DNA from: Schizochytrium sp. TIO01
Taxonomy: Eukaryota; Sar; Bigyra; Thraustochytrida; Thraustochytriidae
Direction of reading: 5' to 3'
Assembly: GCA_004764695.1 (NCBI GenBank)
Contig: SMSO01000007.1
Coordinates: forward strand, 79,501 to 143,500
Length of the DNA stretch: 64,000 nucleotides
Shown here: piece by piece, positions 53,125-64,000 of the stretch
How positions within the stretch are numbered: position 1 is the stretch's first letter
Layout: each line of letters opens with the position of its first letter
Program-made: the position numbers and the translations under genes
The notes under the pieces: generated by a model
What the model saw: the letters and a program-made list of their open reading frames with translations, nothing else
What the model was told of the DNA's origin: nothing
The model's database searches: none

Positions 53125-53780
53125 TATTTCAATATCATCATCTTTTTCTAATTGCTCTCAGATCATCCAAAATCTTTAATATATGTATAGAATATGTGCA
53201 TTTTTTGCAAGACTGCTTTCCTTGATTTTCGCTTTGCAGAGACAAGAGTACCACGCTGTCTTGATTTCCTTTCTTTAAACCAAAAAGATAAGTTCATGAA
53301 CACTACTAGATAGTGTATGCTGTTGATTTGTTTCCAACACAAGACTCTGCCACTACGCCAAATTCTATCCAGTATGCACTGCGCAACAATTGTTGTCAAA
53401 GAGTAATATGATTTGACTTGAGTTTGGCCCCAAGTAGAAGGATTGGTAAGGGTAGTCTCTGACTGGTAAGAGTGAAAAGTTCTTGTACCAACAGATACAT
53501 ATTCATGAGGTCTAAAACTACTCTGCACTGTTTTTTACATTTAAGGACTTTATATATATATGTATGTATGTATATAGAGAGAGAGATTTGCTATTAATTC
53601 GTTGGAATGTGACTGTAGAAATCTTCAGAATGGAAAGAAAGATAGTAAACAGAAAGTTGAAAATACAAAAAGCATGTCACTCCAAAGACAAAGACAAAGA
53701 CAAGGCCAGGCAGAGGCATGCAATGGTATTTTAAGATTTGCATAAATCAACTTAAGACTAACTGTGGAGTAACGATAATG
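53125..53780. other. Intergenic, convergent 3' flanks
   Basis: Spacer between the disordered-protein gene (plus) and MTHFR (minus); contains a short TATG/TATA run at 53552-53575 and three AAGACA units at about 53680-53705. No gene. Confidence 0.5.
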
Positions 53781-56184
53781 TCAAGCTGCAAGAGAAGCAT
53801 TCTTCGAGCGCTCGGCCTTCGCTTGCAAGGCCTCGAGCTGATTACGAGCCTGCAGGAGGTCACGCTGGAGACTCGCATTCTCGCGCTCAAGAGTATCAAC
53901 ACGATCACGAAGCTCGCTTGCGCTCATGTCATCTAAAATAACAGTCTTGAACACCTCAAAAATATCGCTCTCCTCGTTGACGTAATCGTTATCTACAATG
54001 TTGACGAGAAACCACGTGTCGTGGATCGTCCGCAGTAAACGTGAAGCTTGGGCTTCTTGGCTAGATTGACTGAGCCCATTTGAAGGCGTGTAAATAGCCG
54101 CCCACTGAGAAAGCCAAAGCTCAAAAGCCTCTGCTTTCCAAACACGAAAACTTTCTGTATCTACGACGGTGGGCTGAATAATCTCGCGTCCAGGGAACAC
54201 GCCCCAAGTCACAGCATTCACGCGGCCAGGCCTTGCTGCCTGTGCCTCTACTAACTCATCTGCGAATGATGGTTTGCGGCGGGATGCATTGGAGGTAGCA
54301 CTTTCGGGTTCCTTGCCTTCTCGGTCTACCTTGTCGGCATCTAAAAACTCATCCCCGGCGATATTAATAGCATGGTAAGATAAACGTCCTGATGGTAACG
54401 CATCGATACAGCTACGCAGCTTGAACCATAGTTCTGGCGAGCAAAAAAACTCAACATAGGCTTTTTGAAAACAAACTCCATCTGCACCACCCCAACCATA
54501 TTTTGAGCTACTTGAGGAGACACCATTAACCTTTGGTTGACTGTTGATTGTTAGGAACCCGTTGCGATTGATCCAGCACAAGCCCTCTGAAATGGTCTCA
54601 GTCTCTGCGGCAAGCTGCTGGTCGCACCAGGGAAGCGTGCTAATTTCACCTCGCATATACTTTACAAAAACGGATGCGACATCTGAAGGTTTCTGTGGCA
54701 CGCCCCATATTTCCCGCAAATCAAGATCTGAGCGCTCCTTCTCTGCCAGGTAGTAATCCCCAAGCTCAAAAGTGGCTGCGCTTCGAGCATCGCCCCAGCG
54801 TCCATTCGGAAACTCTGACCAGGCTGACGTACGGGAAAGGTAGCTTGAGTGACGGTACGCCCAAAAGATGGGACGTACCTCTTCTTGCTCCCGCGCAAGC
54901 CCTCGCCAAGGCAGTTGCCGTGGCTGCGTTCGAGCGTCTCGTAATTTCAGCTTTTGTAGGATGCTCGCTACGGCGCTGGCGAGGTTCAATGTGTAAAAAT
55001 GGATTGCGTGCACATCTCTGCGGAGGAGCGCCCCAATCTGTTCAACTGCAACATCAACGCCATACGCTTGCACTCTTTCATCGTCGTCTTTAATCTCCTT
55101 GAGCCTATTCTCGATGCGGGCCGGTACTTGCGGTCTAGCCCAAGACTTGAACCGCTGAAATGATGAGTAGTTTTGAATCGGTGCGTAGCCAGGGATGATA
55201 GGTACTGAGATACCCTTCTCAATGCATCGCTCGCGAAACTTGAGGAAGACGTCAGAGTCGTAGAAGAACTGAGTAATAATAAAGTCCGCACCGGCATCAA
55301 CCTTGTCTTTCAGACGAATTAAGTCCTGTTCTCGAGCCTGATCACTTGGTGGAAGATAAGGAGAATTCCAGCTGCTCGTATGAACCTCAGGATAACCTGC
55401 TACGCCAACGCAAAAGTAATCTCCATGCTCAGCACGAATCAAGTGAACTAGCTCGATAGCGTTTTTGAATCCATTTGTGACCGCGCGCCAGCCCGTGTGC
55501 TGCGAGGAGTTAGCTTGAGCATTTGTTGACCCCGTTGTGCTTGTCCCTGACGTAAAATGAGCTGCATCGCCACGAAGGGCTAAAATGTTCCGAATGCCCG
55601 CCTTACGAGCATTCTGGAGCACCCGTACGAGGTCCTCTCGTGGCAGGTGGCAAGTAAGGTGCAACAGAACTACAATGCCGAGTTGTTTTTGTACAATCGA
55701 ACCTATCTTGAGCCATACGTCTTCGTTCTTAAAGGATGAACGCCACGTGAGTGTAATAAAGGTCGGCTGTAAGGCCTCACCCATCTCTGCAATCCGCTGG
55801 ATCAGCTTATCTGCGCCATCTTCGCTCTGTACAGACCATGTAGATCCAATGAAATATTGTGAGTGAAAACCCCGTTGTCACGAGTCATGTCAGTCATTCG
55901 TTTGTTTTACTTAAGAGCCCAAAGAGACCTTTGAAGGTCTTCAGATGCAGCCCATCTCTGAGGGGTGAAATTCGCGCCGGTTTTAGCAACTTTGCGACTT
56001 TGCTCACATCAAGTCTCGTCTCCAGAGGCCTTCAGGTCAATCTTGTCATACATTTCATCTGCAGCACCTCTGTTGCTGCGAAGGTGCGTCTTTGCAAACA
56101 TACCTTTGTAGGGAAGAACTCGAAGGATACGCACGTCTCTCCCGCCCGGGCTTTGTCTTGCAGAAGCTGGCTAATCTTCACCAT
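53781..56184 (-). CDS. MTHFR: Methylenetetrahydrofolate reductase, two exons
   Basis: Exon 1 56184-56104 starts at ATG in GCC-ATG-G and encodes 27 residues ending SFEFFPTK; the intron is 56103-55827 (277 bases, GTATGT...TACAG); exon 2 is 55826-53781. Total 708 residues. The joint is in phase and restores the conserved FEFFPPK-type start of the TIM barrel, with the catalytic Glu at residue 22. The barrel continues with ILALRGD, YFCVGVAGYPEVH, GADFIITQFFYDSD, VPIIPGYAPIQNY and HFYTLN. The eukaryotic regulatory, S-adenosylmethionine-binding half follows (LPWRG, RPIFWAYR, WGVFPGREIIQPTVVD, FLVNIVDND). The enzyme makes 5-methyl-THF for methionine synthesis. The last about 40 residues are an added coiled-coil tail (LRDRVDTLERENASLQ). 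The start lies 750 bases from the divergent CDK7-like gene. Confidence 0.92.
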
Positions 56185-56934
56185 GGCTTCAATCTCAGCT
56201 ATGGCGTTAGCTTTGACCTTTTTCCTGCGCTGACCAAGTCCACACCGCGAGCCTGCGTCTAGGGCAGGCTTTCGCGGATCCCGAGCAATTCGGTTTGCTG
56301 TCTTGAGGGTTGTTTCTATTGCTATTCTGTGCTCTTGAAGTCTTCAACAGAACTTCGATTCTGATTCCCTAGTAAACACATAAGTACCCTTATAGAGGTA
56401 CATTTCAAGAGAAGAACTCGCCGTCTAAATGCAACTCAGGACAAAGCTCATCCATTTCATGATTATAGACATCCATATAAAGCTTTGCAGTGCTGAAGAA
56501 TTAGACTATGGCACAGTAGCGATCGCTGCAATAGTGCGACGAGAACGATAAGATCTACAGAGTGTTCACACGTTTGAACAAAGCAGAAACATAATCATCA
56601 TCGTGAGCACGGGAAGTAAGTTTTTGTAAAGGGTGAAAGCTGATTTATAACCTACTTTAATCCTCTAGTAAATAAGTGAAGAATAAATTGACAAACTAGA
56701 GCAAATAGAATAGAACAATGTCAAATGGATGAAAAGAAGATTAAAAAGCCATATCCGCATCAACAATTGTTGCAACAGCGCCAACAGATCGGTAATCAGA
56801 GACTTGTCTTCGGCGCCTCTACTGCAGAGCTCCGATCGACTGGTTTTTCGATTCGTCTCTTGTTGCTCGTAGCAAATCAGAGCCAGGCCTCTGTGCGGCG
56901 TTTTCTTATCTGCTAGGTTGTCAACACTCTCGCC
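56185..56934. promoter_or_regulatory. Shared divergent intergenic region, MTHFR/CDK7-like
   Basis: 750 bases between two head-to-head starts; both promoters must lie here. No clear TATA box or other named element was recognised. Confidence 0.4.
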
Positions 56935-58298
56935 ATGAGCATCGAAGGCAACTCGAGCTATCAGCTGGACCGCGAGGTCGGTCGTGGTGCCTTTGCTGCA
57001 GTATACCTTGCGCACAGAACAGAAGATGGCCTTAAAGTTGCTATCAAGCATGTGCTTAGGAAGTCACGACGCGTCGGCGTTGACTGGACTGCGCTACGTG
57101 AAGTAAAGCTCCTTCGAGAGCTGCAACATGAAAACATTGTGCGGGTAAGTTTGCGCGGCTCAGAAAATTCATATAATTGAGACGGCGGTTTGCACAAGCG
57201 AGAAGCTCTTCAACAACAGCCATTTGTTGCAGTTAAATTATGTAAATATGATGATGCTTGGACTAAACATGAAGATAAACTAACAGGTGGTATTTTGACG
57301 CACATTTTCTTGCGTGCATATGGTGGGTGGGATACACTCTTTATAGGTTCTTGACGTGTTCGCATTACCAGGTAGTATTAACATGGTGATGGAGTTGTGT
57401 CCTTTTGACCTAAAGAAGGTTATTGATAATAAAGCTGTTTTACTCACCGAAGAACACATCAAGAGCTACATGAAAATGATGCTAGTGGGCACCAAGGTCA
57501 TGCATGAGTTCTGGGTGTTGCACCGAGTACGTTTAGATTCTTAACTGATAGGGTCTGTGCAACTAGAGGGCTAGTTAAACGCATGCTATTTACTCGTCTG
57601 TTTGGGCTTTGCGTTTGCCATGTTTACTAACCTTTGAAAGGTGAGATCGGTCGCGCAAACACAGGATCTGAAACCTGACAATTTATTGATTGGCGATGAC
57701 CGTCGCCTCAAGCTTGCTGATTTTGGTTTGGCACGTATCTTTGGCGACGAGGAAACGCGGATCACATACAAGGTTGTCACATTGTAAGTAACTCTTCCAA
57801 GTTTTATAATGCACGCGTGGAAAAGTAATTCTGACGATTCTTTGCGGAAAATACTCATTTTTTTAAAATGATGACAGGCCCTATCGCGCCCCTGAGCTTT
57901 TATTTGGTGCTCGCGAGTATGGTGTCGGGGTAGATATTTGGTCAATTGGATGTATTATGGCAGAGTTAATGGCACGTAAGATCTTTTTGCCAGGTACCAG
58001 CGACGAGGACCAATTGGGTAAAATTTTCTGGATGTTTGGCACACCCACAGAAAAGGAATGGCCCAAGATGGCTGCCCTCAAAAATTACGTCAAGTTTACA
58101 GAAAGATCCCCTGTTAGTTTGCGGGACATGTTTAAGGCGTATTCGGCAGAGGCGATCGATCTCTTGGAGGGGCTCATGAAAATTAATCCCTTGGACCGCC
58201 TCACTGCACAACAGGCTCTTGAGCACAAATTCTTTACAACAAGCGAGCACCCTGCAACTCCTCCAGAACAGCTCCCCTTTGATGCCCTCAAGTCCTAA
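56935..58298 (+). CDS. CDK7-like cyclin-dependent kinase (CDK-activating kinase), four exons
   Basis: Exons 56935-57144, 57347-57526, 57665-57783 and 57878-58298, joined by introns of 202, 138 and 94 bases with GTAAGT/GTACGT donors and AG acceptors, give 309 residues. The kinase core is complete: glycine loop GRGAFAAVY (16-24), Lys38, TALRE helix (52-56; CDK7 has NRTALRE), HRD at 129-131, Asn136, DFG at 149-151, and [21 protein letters not shown] after the activation loop. LLFGARxYGVGVDxW and the [15 protein letters not shown] stretch match CDK7 rather than CDK1/2. CDK7 activates other CDKs and phosphorylates the RNA polymerase II tail within TFIIH. The P+1 motif reads VVTLPYRAPE where most kinases have a Trp before the Tyr. 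It is about 35 residues shorter than human CDK7 at the C-terminus. Confidence 0.9.
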
Positions 58299-58722
58299 AA
58301 GAGAGGACGTGTTCTTTGCATTTTCTATTGGCAGTTGACTAGATAGGTTTCCTAATCGCTGCTTGATTTTAATCCAAGGCCGTAATGACTGATACTTAGC
58401 TGTCTAGCACGATGATTGGTTGACCCTTTCTATCGTTTTTTGTTTTTGTTTTTAAACAAACTTCATGTGACATCATTGCTTTGTTTTTGCGTATCTTCCG
58501 TATGCTATGTTATAGATACGATGCTTCCGAAAAATCTACATATCCATGAGATATCAAAATCGCTTTTCAACGAAAGCTATCAGAGTATAGTCGTTTGCTT
58601 GGGGGCTCTTCATGTAGCAACAAGAAAAGCAAAGTAAATAGTTAAACTTTAGGTATATGAAACAGAAGCTCAACAAGTCTATGTAGCTATAAAAAAAACC
58701 TGCAATCCAACTCTTCAATATT
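58299..58722. other. Intergenic, convergent 3' flanks
   Basis: AT-rich spacer between the 3' ends of the CDK7-like gene and the secreted-protein gene. Nothing recognisable. Confidence 0.5.
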
Positions 58723-60414
58723 CTATAGCTCTTTTTCAAGAACTGACTCCGCAGCCATAATCGTCAAGACATCTTGGCCAACACAGAAATCTTGGATCAT
58801 TTCTGAGTGCATTATTTCAAATCCTTCACTGTCGTATACAGAGAAATCGTGTACCTTAGTCGCCTCAAGTCCAACGCGAGGATCTGACAATAAGCTTGCT
58901 ACCGTGGTTTGAGGGTCATATGCCAAGGCTACTTTTCTTCCGGTCGCAGCAATACTAAGTCGGCAGCGGACCCGACGAGAGGTCTCAGCAATTTTTGGGC
59001 CAACGTCTTCGTTTGTTGGTGAGGAGGAGGGTGGGCCTCCAAGGTGTGACAGACGAGGGCCACTGGGTTGCACCAAGTGTGGTACAACTGGATCGCGATG
59101 TTCTATTTGCGCACCGGACCCAAGGGCCATGCCGAGCAAACCCATATCGCCACCCATCCCACCTGACCCCTTTAAGGTTCGCTCAGAGTTAGGGTCTGTT
59201 TGGGATTTCTGCATCCCATCTTTTAATATTTCGAGCGAAATTACCACCCTTGTCTGTGAAACTTCTGGTTTATAGAGCTGGCCATTTCCATCAACAGGGC
59301 GTACTGTGAGCTCCCAACTGGATGTCTTACTAATATTTTCTACCATCATTGCAACCGTGCCGGTCTCATCGCAGGTCAGAGTACCTTGCCTCGCCTCAAG
59401 ATCAGGCATATTCAAAGGGACCATATCTACGAGGACTTGACGGGACGGTGGAATGGTGTCTGGGTGTATACGCAATTCAATTGCTTTGTAAGTCTCACTA
59501 ATTTGCGCCGCATCACCTTCCACGGGGGATATCAAGCTTATCGCGGGAGGCGCCACGGTAGAGGCTGTTGATACAAAGTCGACTCTTGGAGATGGCGAAG
59601 GCCAGATCGCAATTTCAGGGTGGTGTTTGTCCACGACCTCGATCCACATTGTATGATTTCCCGCAGGAACAGTCGAAAGGTATAGCTTCATGGAGCGTTG
59701 CTGCGCCTCAGAGATGCTATCGACTTCGTTTGGGTGAGCGTCATCACTGTCTGCTTCACGAGCATCTTTCAAGGAACTGCTACTATCTCCCCATGCAATT
59801 TTACCTACTACATAGCCATCGACAATGAGGTTCAACTGACCATGGGTTTCCAGGTCGATGTCGCGACACATTTCAGCCCATGCACATTTTACTACAACTG
59901 GTACACTTGGCCACGCCTGCGAAGAGTTCACCTCCAACCTGAAGAGATAATTTTGCTGTGTCCCTATGCTGTCTTTGCCATTCGAGGCTATATCGAAAAG
60001 CCTATTGTCTAGTCCAATTTGAGAGCGCTCGATTTCATCTCCATTTTCATTAAAGTGAATGAGCTTTACTATGTTATGCTCAGCCCCGCCATTGTCTCGG
60101 CTTTCTACAGAAGTCTTTCGGTCGTACTTTGCTCGTTCGGTACTAAGTTGCATGGTTTTGCTGAGTTCTGCTAACGCTAGTGCATCAAGGGAGGTTGTTT
60201 CTTTGGCGTTGAAGCGCCTTCGCGTGTGCCACACGCTGACCTCGAGGATTGAGTTTTCCTGTGCCTGCTCAAGGTCCACCACCATGACCGGCAGGATCCA
60301 GCTAACCGTTTCTCCCGCGTTGTCTAGCCTGCGGAGAGCGCCATCTGCCTCAGCCCACAATGAAAGTGCTGAGATTGACGCAGCCAGCGCTGCCGCCGCA
60401 AAGGAGAACCGCAT
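58723..60414 (-). CDS. Secreted or lumenal protein, function unknown
   Basis: 563 residues from ATG 60414. The first about 25 residues are a classic signal peptide (short basic head, AAAALAAS core, small residues before a cleavage near Ala-Asp-Gly). The following 400 residues look like several beta-sandwich domains: repeated hydrophobic/Trp strands (WILPVMVVDL, VVVKCAWAEM, HTMWIEVVDKHH, SWELTVRPVDGNGQ), in the style of Ig/fibronectin-like extracellular modules. A Gly/Pro/Ser-rich linker (about 420-480) leads to a compact C-terminal domain (about 485-560) with alternating strands (RCRLSIAATGRKVALAY, DFSVYDSEGFEI) that resembles a ubiquitin-like fold by pattern only. No membrane segment other than the signal peptide. 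I recognise no family. Confidence 0.75.
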   Translation of the reverse strand: MRFSFAAAALAASISALSLWAEADGALRRLDNAGETVSWILPVMVVDLEQAQENSILEVSVWHTRRRFNAKETTSLDALALAELSKTMQLSTERAKYDRKTSVESRDNGGAEHNIVKLIHFNENGDEIERSQIGLDNRLFDIASNGKDSIGTQQNYLFRLEVNSSQAWPSVPVVVKCAWAEMCRDIDLETHGQLNLIVDGYVVGKIAWGDSSSSLKDAREADSDDAHPNEVDSISEAQQRSMKLYLSTVPAGNHTMWIEVVDKHHPEIAIWPSPSPRVDFVSTASTVAPPAISLISPVEGDAAQISETYKAIELRIHPDTIPPSRQVLVDMVPLNMPDLEARQGTLTCDETGTVAMMVENISKTSSWELTVRPVDGNGQLYKPEVSQTRVVISLEILKDGMQKSQTDPNSERTLKGSGGMGGDMGLLGMALGSGAQIEHRDPVVPHLVQPSGPRLSHLGGPPSSSPTNEDVGPKIAETSRRVRCRLSIAATGRKVALAYDPQTTVASLLSDPRVGLEATKVHDFSVYDSEGFEIMHSEMIQDFCVGQDVLTIMAAESVLEKEL

Positions 60415-63400
60415 CGATTGCAGTCTGGCCTTGACCGGAGTATTGATCTTATCAACCTCAGTTTTTCTGCCTCAATCCGCGAGCGGTTCTCAACCTGAGT
60501 ATCTCTGTCATGCTTCTTCAAGTTTTGCTTTCTTTTTAATCTTTTTCCAGTTTCTTTCAATGTCTCTTTATTCCACTTCTTTCTCTTTTTCTCTTTCTCT
60601 CCGCCTTTTCTTCCGGGACAAGTTCTTCGCGCATATAGAACAGAACAGAACAGAACAGAACAGAGTTAGTTGATTTCTGCCTCGCAAATCTAGTTTTTCA
60701 TAAACTCGCGTTTTGCTCTGCTGTTCCGCCTGCCACTGCACTTGCTCTCGGGATTTTTATGATTCAACTTTGTTCAGTCACGATCGCACTCAACATTTTG
60801 CTCATGACCTGGTGCGTGATGTTTTCTGCATCAATTCGACGAGGGTGGATATCCAGAGTGGTGTCCTTTTCAAGCTGGCAAAGGCTTGCGGTTTCTAAAA
60901 CTCGTGCACTTGTGAGTTTTCAAGCTAGCCTCTTCAGGCGATACCAGTTCGAGACAAGCTGCCATTCAATTGATTTGTTGGGATTGCGAGCTATCCTGAA
61001 GTTGCGGATGCTCCTGTTCTGTTCGACAACCTCCGACGACAGAATTACCAAGATACCTCGGTGGTAGATCAAAGGCTGTCTCTGCATCTATCACACGTGC
61101 TAAAGGGAGACCAAACTGCGTCTGATTGTTTGTTGGTCTTCACCGATTCCATATTGTTGTTTTCATCATCAGGCTTTCGTTGGTCTTTTCGATCTTTATG
61201 TTTGGGGTGACGACTCTGAAGTTGTCTGCTACTCCGTACTCCGCTAGTTACTGCTTTTTTAGAAAAGACTCTTTCTTTACCTTGAAGTAGCCAACTTCGT
61301 GTGGCAAGCGTGTCACGTCTTCAGCTCTGTGTGTGTTTCCTCTCTTTCCACCATCCTCATCGCATCGTAGAGACTGCCTTTGAGGTCGTCTCGTAAGCTG
61401 TCCAAGTCAAACTCGGAGTCTCCAAGAACTTGAAGTCGCTTCTCATTCTCAAACCATGCTTTACACTTGACCAAATATAGAACAACAACAATACGAAAGA
61501 AGTGAAGACTCAAAACGCAGAGGGGCCTCACGAGCTCCAGCCTGCGGGTCTCTCGCGCCAGCTGCAAGCCTTGCGATCTCGAGGTCTGCGCCAACTCGAG
61601 TTGTAGCAGCAATCACCATCGCTTATTGATTGATCTGTGTTTTCAATGTGCTATTGTAAACCATAATTTTCTTCTTCTTTTTTTTCTTTTTCTTTTGTCT
61701 AAGTCAGAGAAAACCCATTCTCTGGATCTGCCAATCAATAATCAATAACCGTCCACAAACTTCGCCATTCAACCAAAATAAATGAACGGCGTCCTCCAAA
61801 GAGAAGAGCCCATCGTTGCGAACAGCATCGACAGCACCGACCATCATAAAGCTGGCTAATTTAATTGCTCCTTAGCTACTGCTGAAGCCTCGTTTCGGGC
61901 TCTGCGAAGTTTCTATTCTACAATTTGCAGTGAATGAATGAATGAATGAATGAATTAATTAATTCCATTCTCTTCCCACCAAAAAGGAAAAGTCACTTTC
62001 CCTTTTCCTTCTTTCCATTTCAATTGTTAGATATTACTTAATCCTGCTTCCCTTCCAAGTAGATCATGTTACCCAACCATAACATTAGTAAAACCCTCAT
62101 GAATAATATCAGCAATCATATCGATACCTTTCGGTAACACTAAATCTCTGTACCACTGAGAACACTCTAAGAACACTACACTTTCATTATGGTAGGTGCT
62201 CCTTGTTCCAAATACCTTTTCAAAGTTCTATTCAACTCTTTAAAAAAATAAAAAAAATAAGAAGAATCATTTGAAACAGAAAAAACATGTGTAGAAAAAT
62301 AAATAAATAATAATAATAATAATAATAATATCAAAACATCGAAATATCGAAATGCCAAATCCAAAAAGGTTCTCTCGAAGAGCTCAAAAGGCCAAGGCCT
62401 CCCGCTCGTGCTGTCCACAGACCCGCCACATCCCCCAACACGCAGACCACGTTCTTACGATACGGCTATTTGATCATCCAACTACTTCTCATTCAACAGC
62501 AATGATCGCTAACATAATGGACCCTATTGTAATTTATGGGCCCTCTTGTCACAATAATAATAATAATCATCATCATCATCATAATAATAATAATAATGAG
62601 ATAAATAGTAATGCCATGAAAGAGAATGAAAAGGACGAATCGCCGTATTACAGGAACACCGCTCTTCCCATTTCCTGCCCGCCAGTCTCGCTCCGGGCCG
62701 CAGGGCTTCAGCGGCGGCCCACGCCCGCCGGCCCACGCCTGCTCCCGAGCCAGCCCCGGCTCGCTCCAGCTCTTGCGCGTGTTGGTTTGTTCCTTGCTTG
62801 CTTGCTTGCTTGCTTTCTTTCTTTCTTGGTTTGCTTCTCTGTTTCATCGATTGCGGATATTGAGATTGCTGAGAAGAAGAGCCCTCAGTCTGCCCTTGGA
62901 CACTGGGCTCCGCAAGTGGACTATCCGGACCTCCACAGTAGGTTATAGCCCCTCCCTAAAGTGACTTATAGCCAGGCAAGTGGAGAATAGCGCCTATAAC
63001 TCACTGCCAGCAGAGCGCGAGGCGCCTGTGGAACAGAACGCGAGTCAGAACGCCGCGCGGGTGCCCCGGGGTCTGGTAATTAGTTGTTTATGCGGAGAAG
63101 CTGACGGTAGCAGTGAGTAGGGTCTATATAGGCAAAATGGTCTCTTCGCTCCGCTTCAAAGGATTCCTGTGAGTTGGATGAAGAAGTAGTAGAACGAAGT
63201 TGGAGAAGCACAGTTATGAAAGATCGTTGTGTCAAAGTTGCATGGTCTGTGTTGAAATGTGGAGCTCAGGAGTGCTTGGAGAAGGGTCGATTGAGAGGGA
63301 AGACTGGTTGTTCAGAAGCTTCCTCGTTTTGGGTCCCGCTGAGGTCTTGGGTTTTAATTAAAGCTGAGGATCTAACTTCAAGCTCAAAGTTCAATGTCGA

Positions 63401-64000
63401 TCAGAATTCAGGTTTGGTAATTCAATCTTCTTCGAGGCGTGGAAGACATCCGTGGATCCAAGCTTCTTTACGTTTCGTGAATGAATACTTTCCATGAACG
63501 ATGCTTTCCATGAACGATGCTGATGATGCTAATTCGCAACCCATTCTCAACTTGTTGGAAATGAACTCGACAATCTCAATCTGATGACCATCTATTTACA
63601 GCAAATCGATCGTTCTGAAGAGAAGAGAGTACCTACCCAAGTCTTCGCAACAACACGGTCAGCGAGAACCAAAGCCAATCCTGATCTTATCTTGGATGAG
63701 ACCTCGTTCACGATTGCCAACAACATCAATAACAACAACAACAACAACAATAACAACAACAACAATAACAACAACAGCAACAATAGCAAAAAAAAAAAAA
63801 AAAAAAAAATGGGTCAAAGAATCAATCAATCAATCAATCAAACAAACAAACAAACAAACAAACAAACAAACAAAAGAATAAAAGAAAGAGAAACTGACTG
63901 AAAGGAAGGCGAAGAAGGTTTCAAGAAAGAGGCGCTCGAGCAGAGCCCGTCCGCGATCTCGGTTCGCACGGGCCTTCAGGAGCCTCAGGATCAGCAGCGA
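60415..64000. other. Intergenic, repeat-rich, no supportable gene
   Basis: 3.6 kb to the window end. It holds AACAG units (60640-60662), a TGAA array (61931-61955), TAA (62309-62331) and AAT/CAT arrays (62555-62600), a TTGC/TTTC array (62785-62827), an AAC-type array (63720-63782), an A run (63788-63809) and AATC/AAAC arrays (63820-63875). A minus-strand frame at 61313-61612 has a protein-like tail (DSEFDLDSLRDDLKGS) but no in-frame ATG; it could be a last exon of an unseen gene. A TATATA-like element lies at 63123-63129, but no gene can be attached to it. Confidence 0.55.
63720..63875. repeat. Composite simple-repeat block (AAC, poly-A, AATC, AAAC)
   Basis: AAC/AAT triplets, then 22 A residues, then AATC and AAAC tetranucleotides. 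The open frames across it are Asn- and Asn/Lys/Gln-rich artefacts. Confidence 0.9.

Noticed and set aside
63123-63497. Small gene after TATATA at 63123
   Set aside because: Main frame starts with TTG, has no domain, and the ATG is too close to the TATA-like element; no supporting evidence.

Overview
The window is eukaryotic nuclear DNA from a single-celled organism. Gene density is low, about 15 supportable protein-coding genes in 64 kb on both strands, and there are no operons. Long intergenic stretches are full of di-, tri- and tetranucleotide arrays. Several starts sit in a Kozak-like ACC/GCC-ATG context, and introns are few, short (93-277 bases) and GT-AG. Most genes read as single long exons. 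Together with a Crinkler-type protein and ciliate/plant/stramenopile-like house-keeping genes, this fits a protist such as a stramenopile; a labyrinthulomycete (thraustochytrid) is my guess, not something the sequence proves.

Layout. 0.2-0.8 kb (-): small unknown protein. 4.4-7.1 kb (+): multi-membrane-span protein fused to a 3-beta-HSD/epimerase domain. 11.7-13.9 kb (+): DEAD-box RNA helicase with RGG tail. 15.6-19.3 kb (-): TMF1-type golgin. 22.2-23.4 kb (+): DUSP-domain protein with a possible myristoylation signal. 24.1-26.6 kb (-): nibrin/NBS1-like DNA-repair protein. 28.0-30.0 kb (+): membrane-anchored sulfotransferase. 30.9-31.75 kb (-): coiled-coil protein with an 11-base first exon. 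33.9-35.1 kb (+): NADK2-type NAD kinase. 35.8-37.0 kb (+): apparently broken gene. 38.1-40.3 kb (+): Crinkler-like nuclease plus degenerate kinase. 41.7-44.4 kb (+): unknown nuclear-looking protein with nine near-identical 30-residue repeats. 44.4-51.8 kb: gene-poor, repeat-rich. 51.8-53.1 kb (+): disordered Ser/Gln-rich protein. 53.8-56.2 kb (-): methylenetetrahydrofolate reductase, two exons. 56.9-58.3 kb (+): CDK7-like kinase, four exons. 58.7-60.4 kb (-): secreted or membrane-lumen protein of unknown function. 60.4-64 kb: repeats and no supportable gene.

The house-keeping genes (folate cycle, NADP supply, Golgi tethering, RNA helicase, CDK-activating kinase, double-strand break repair) are unrelated in pathway, as is usual in eukaryotes. 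The most accessory-looking part is 35.8-44.4 kb: a decayed gene, the Crinkler-like gene and the tandem-repeat gene lie side by side on the same strand. The Crinkler-like protein is the best candidate for something biologically unusual: its PD-(D/E)XK nuclease motif looks intact while its kinase half has lost the catalytic Asp.
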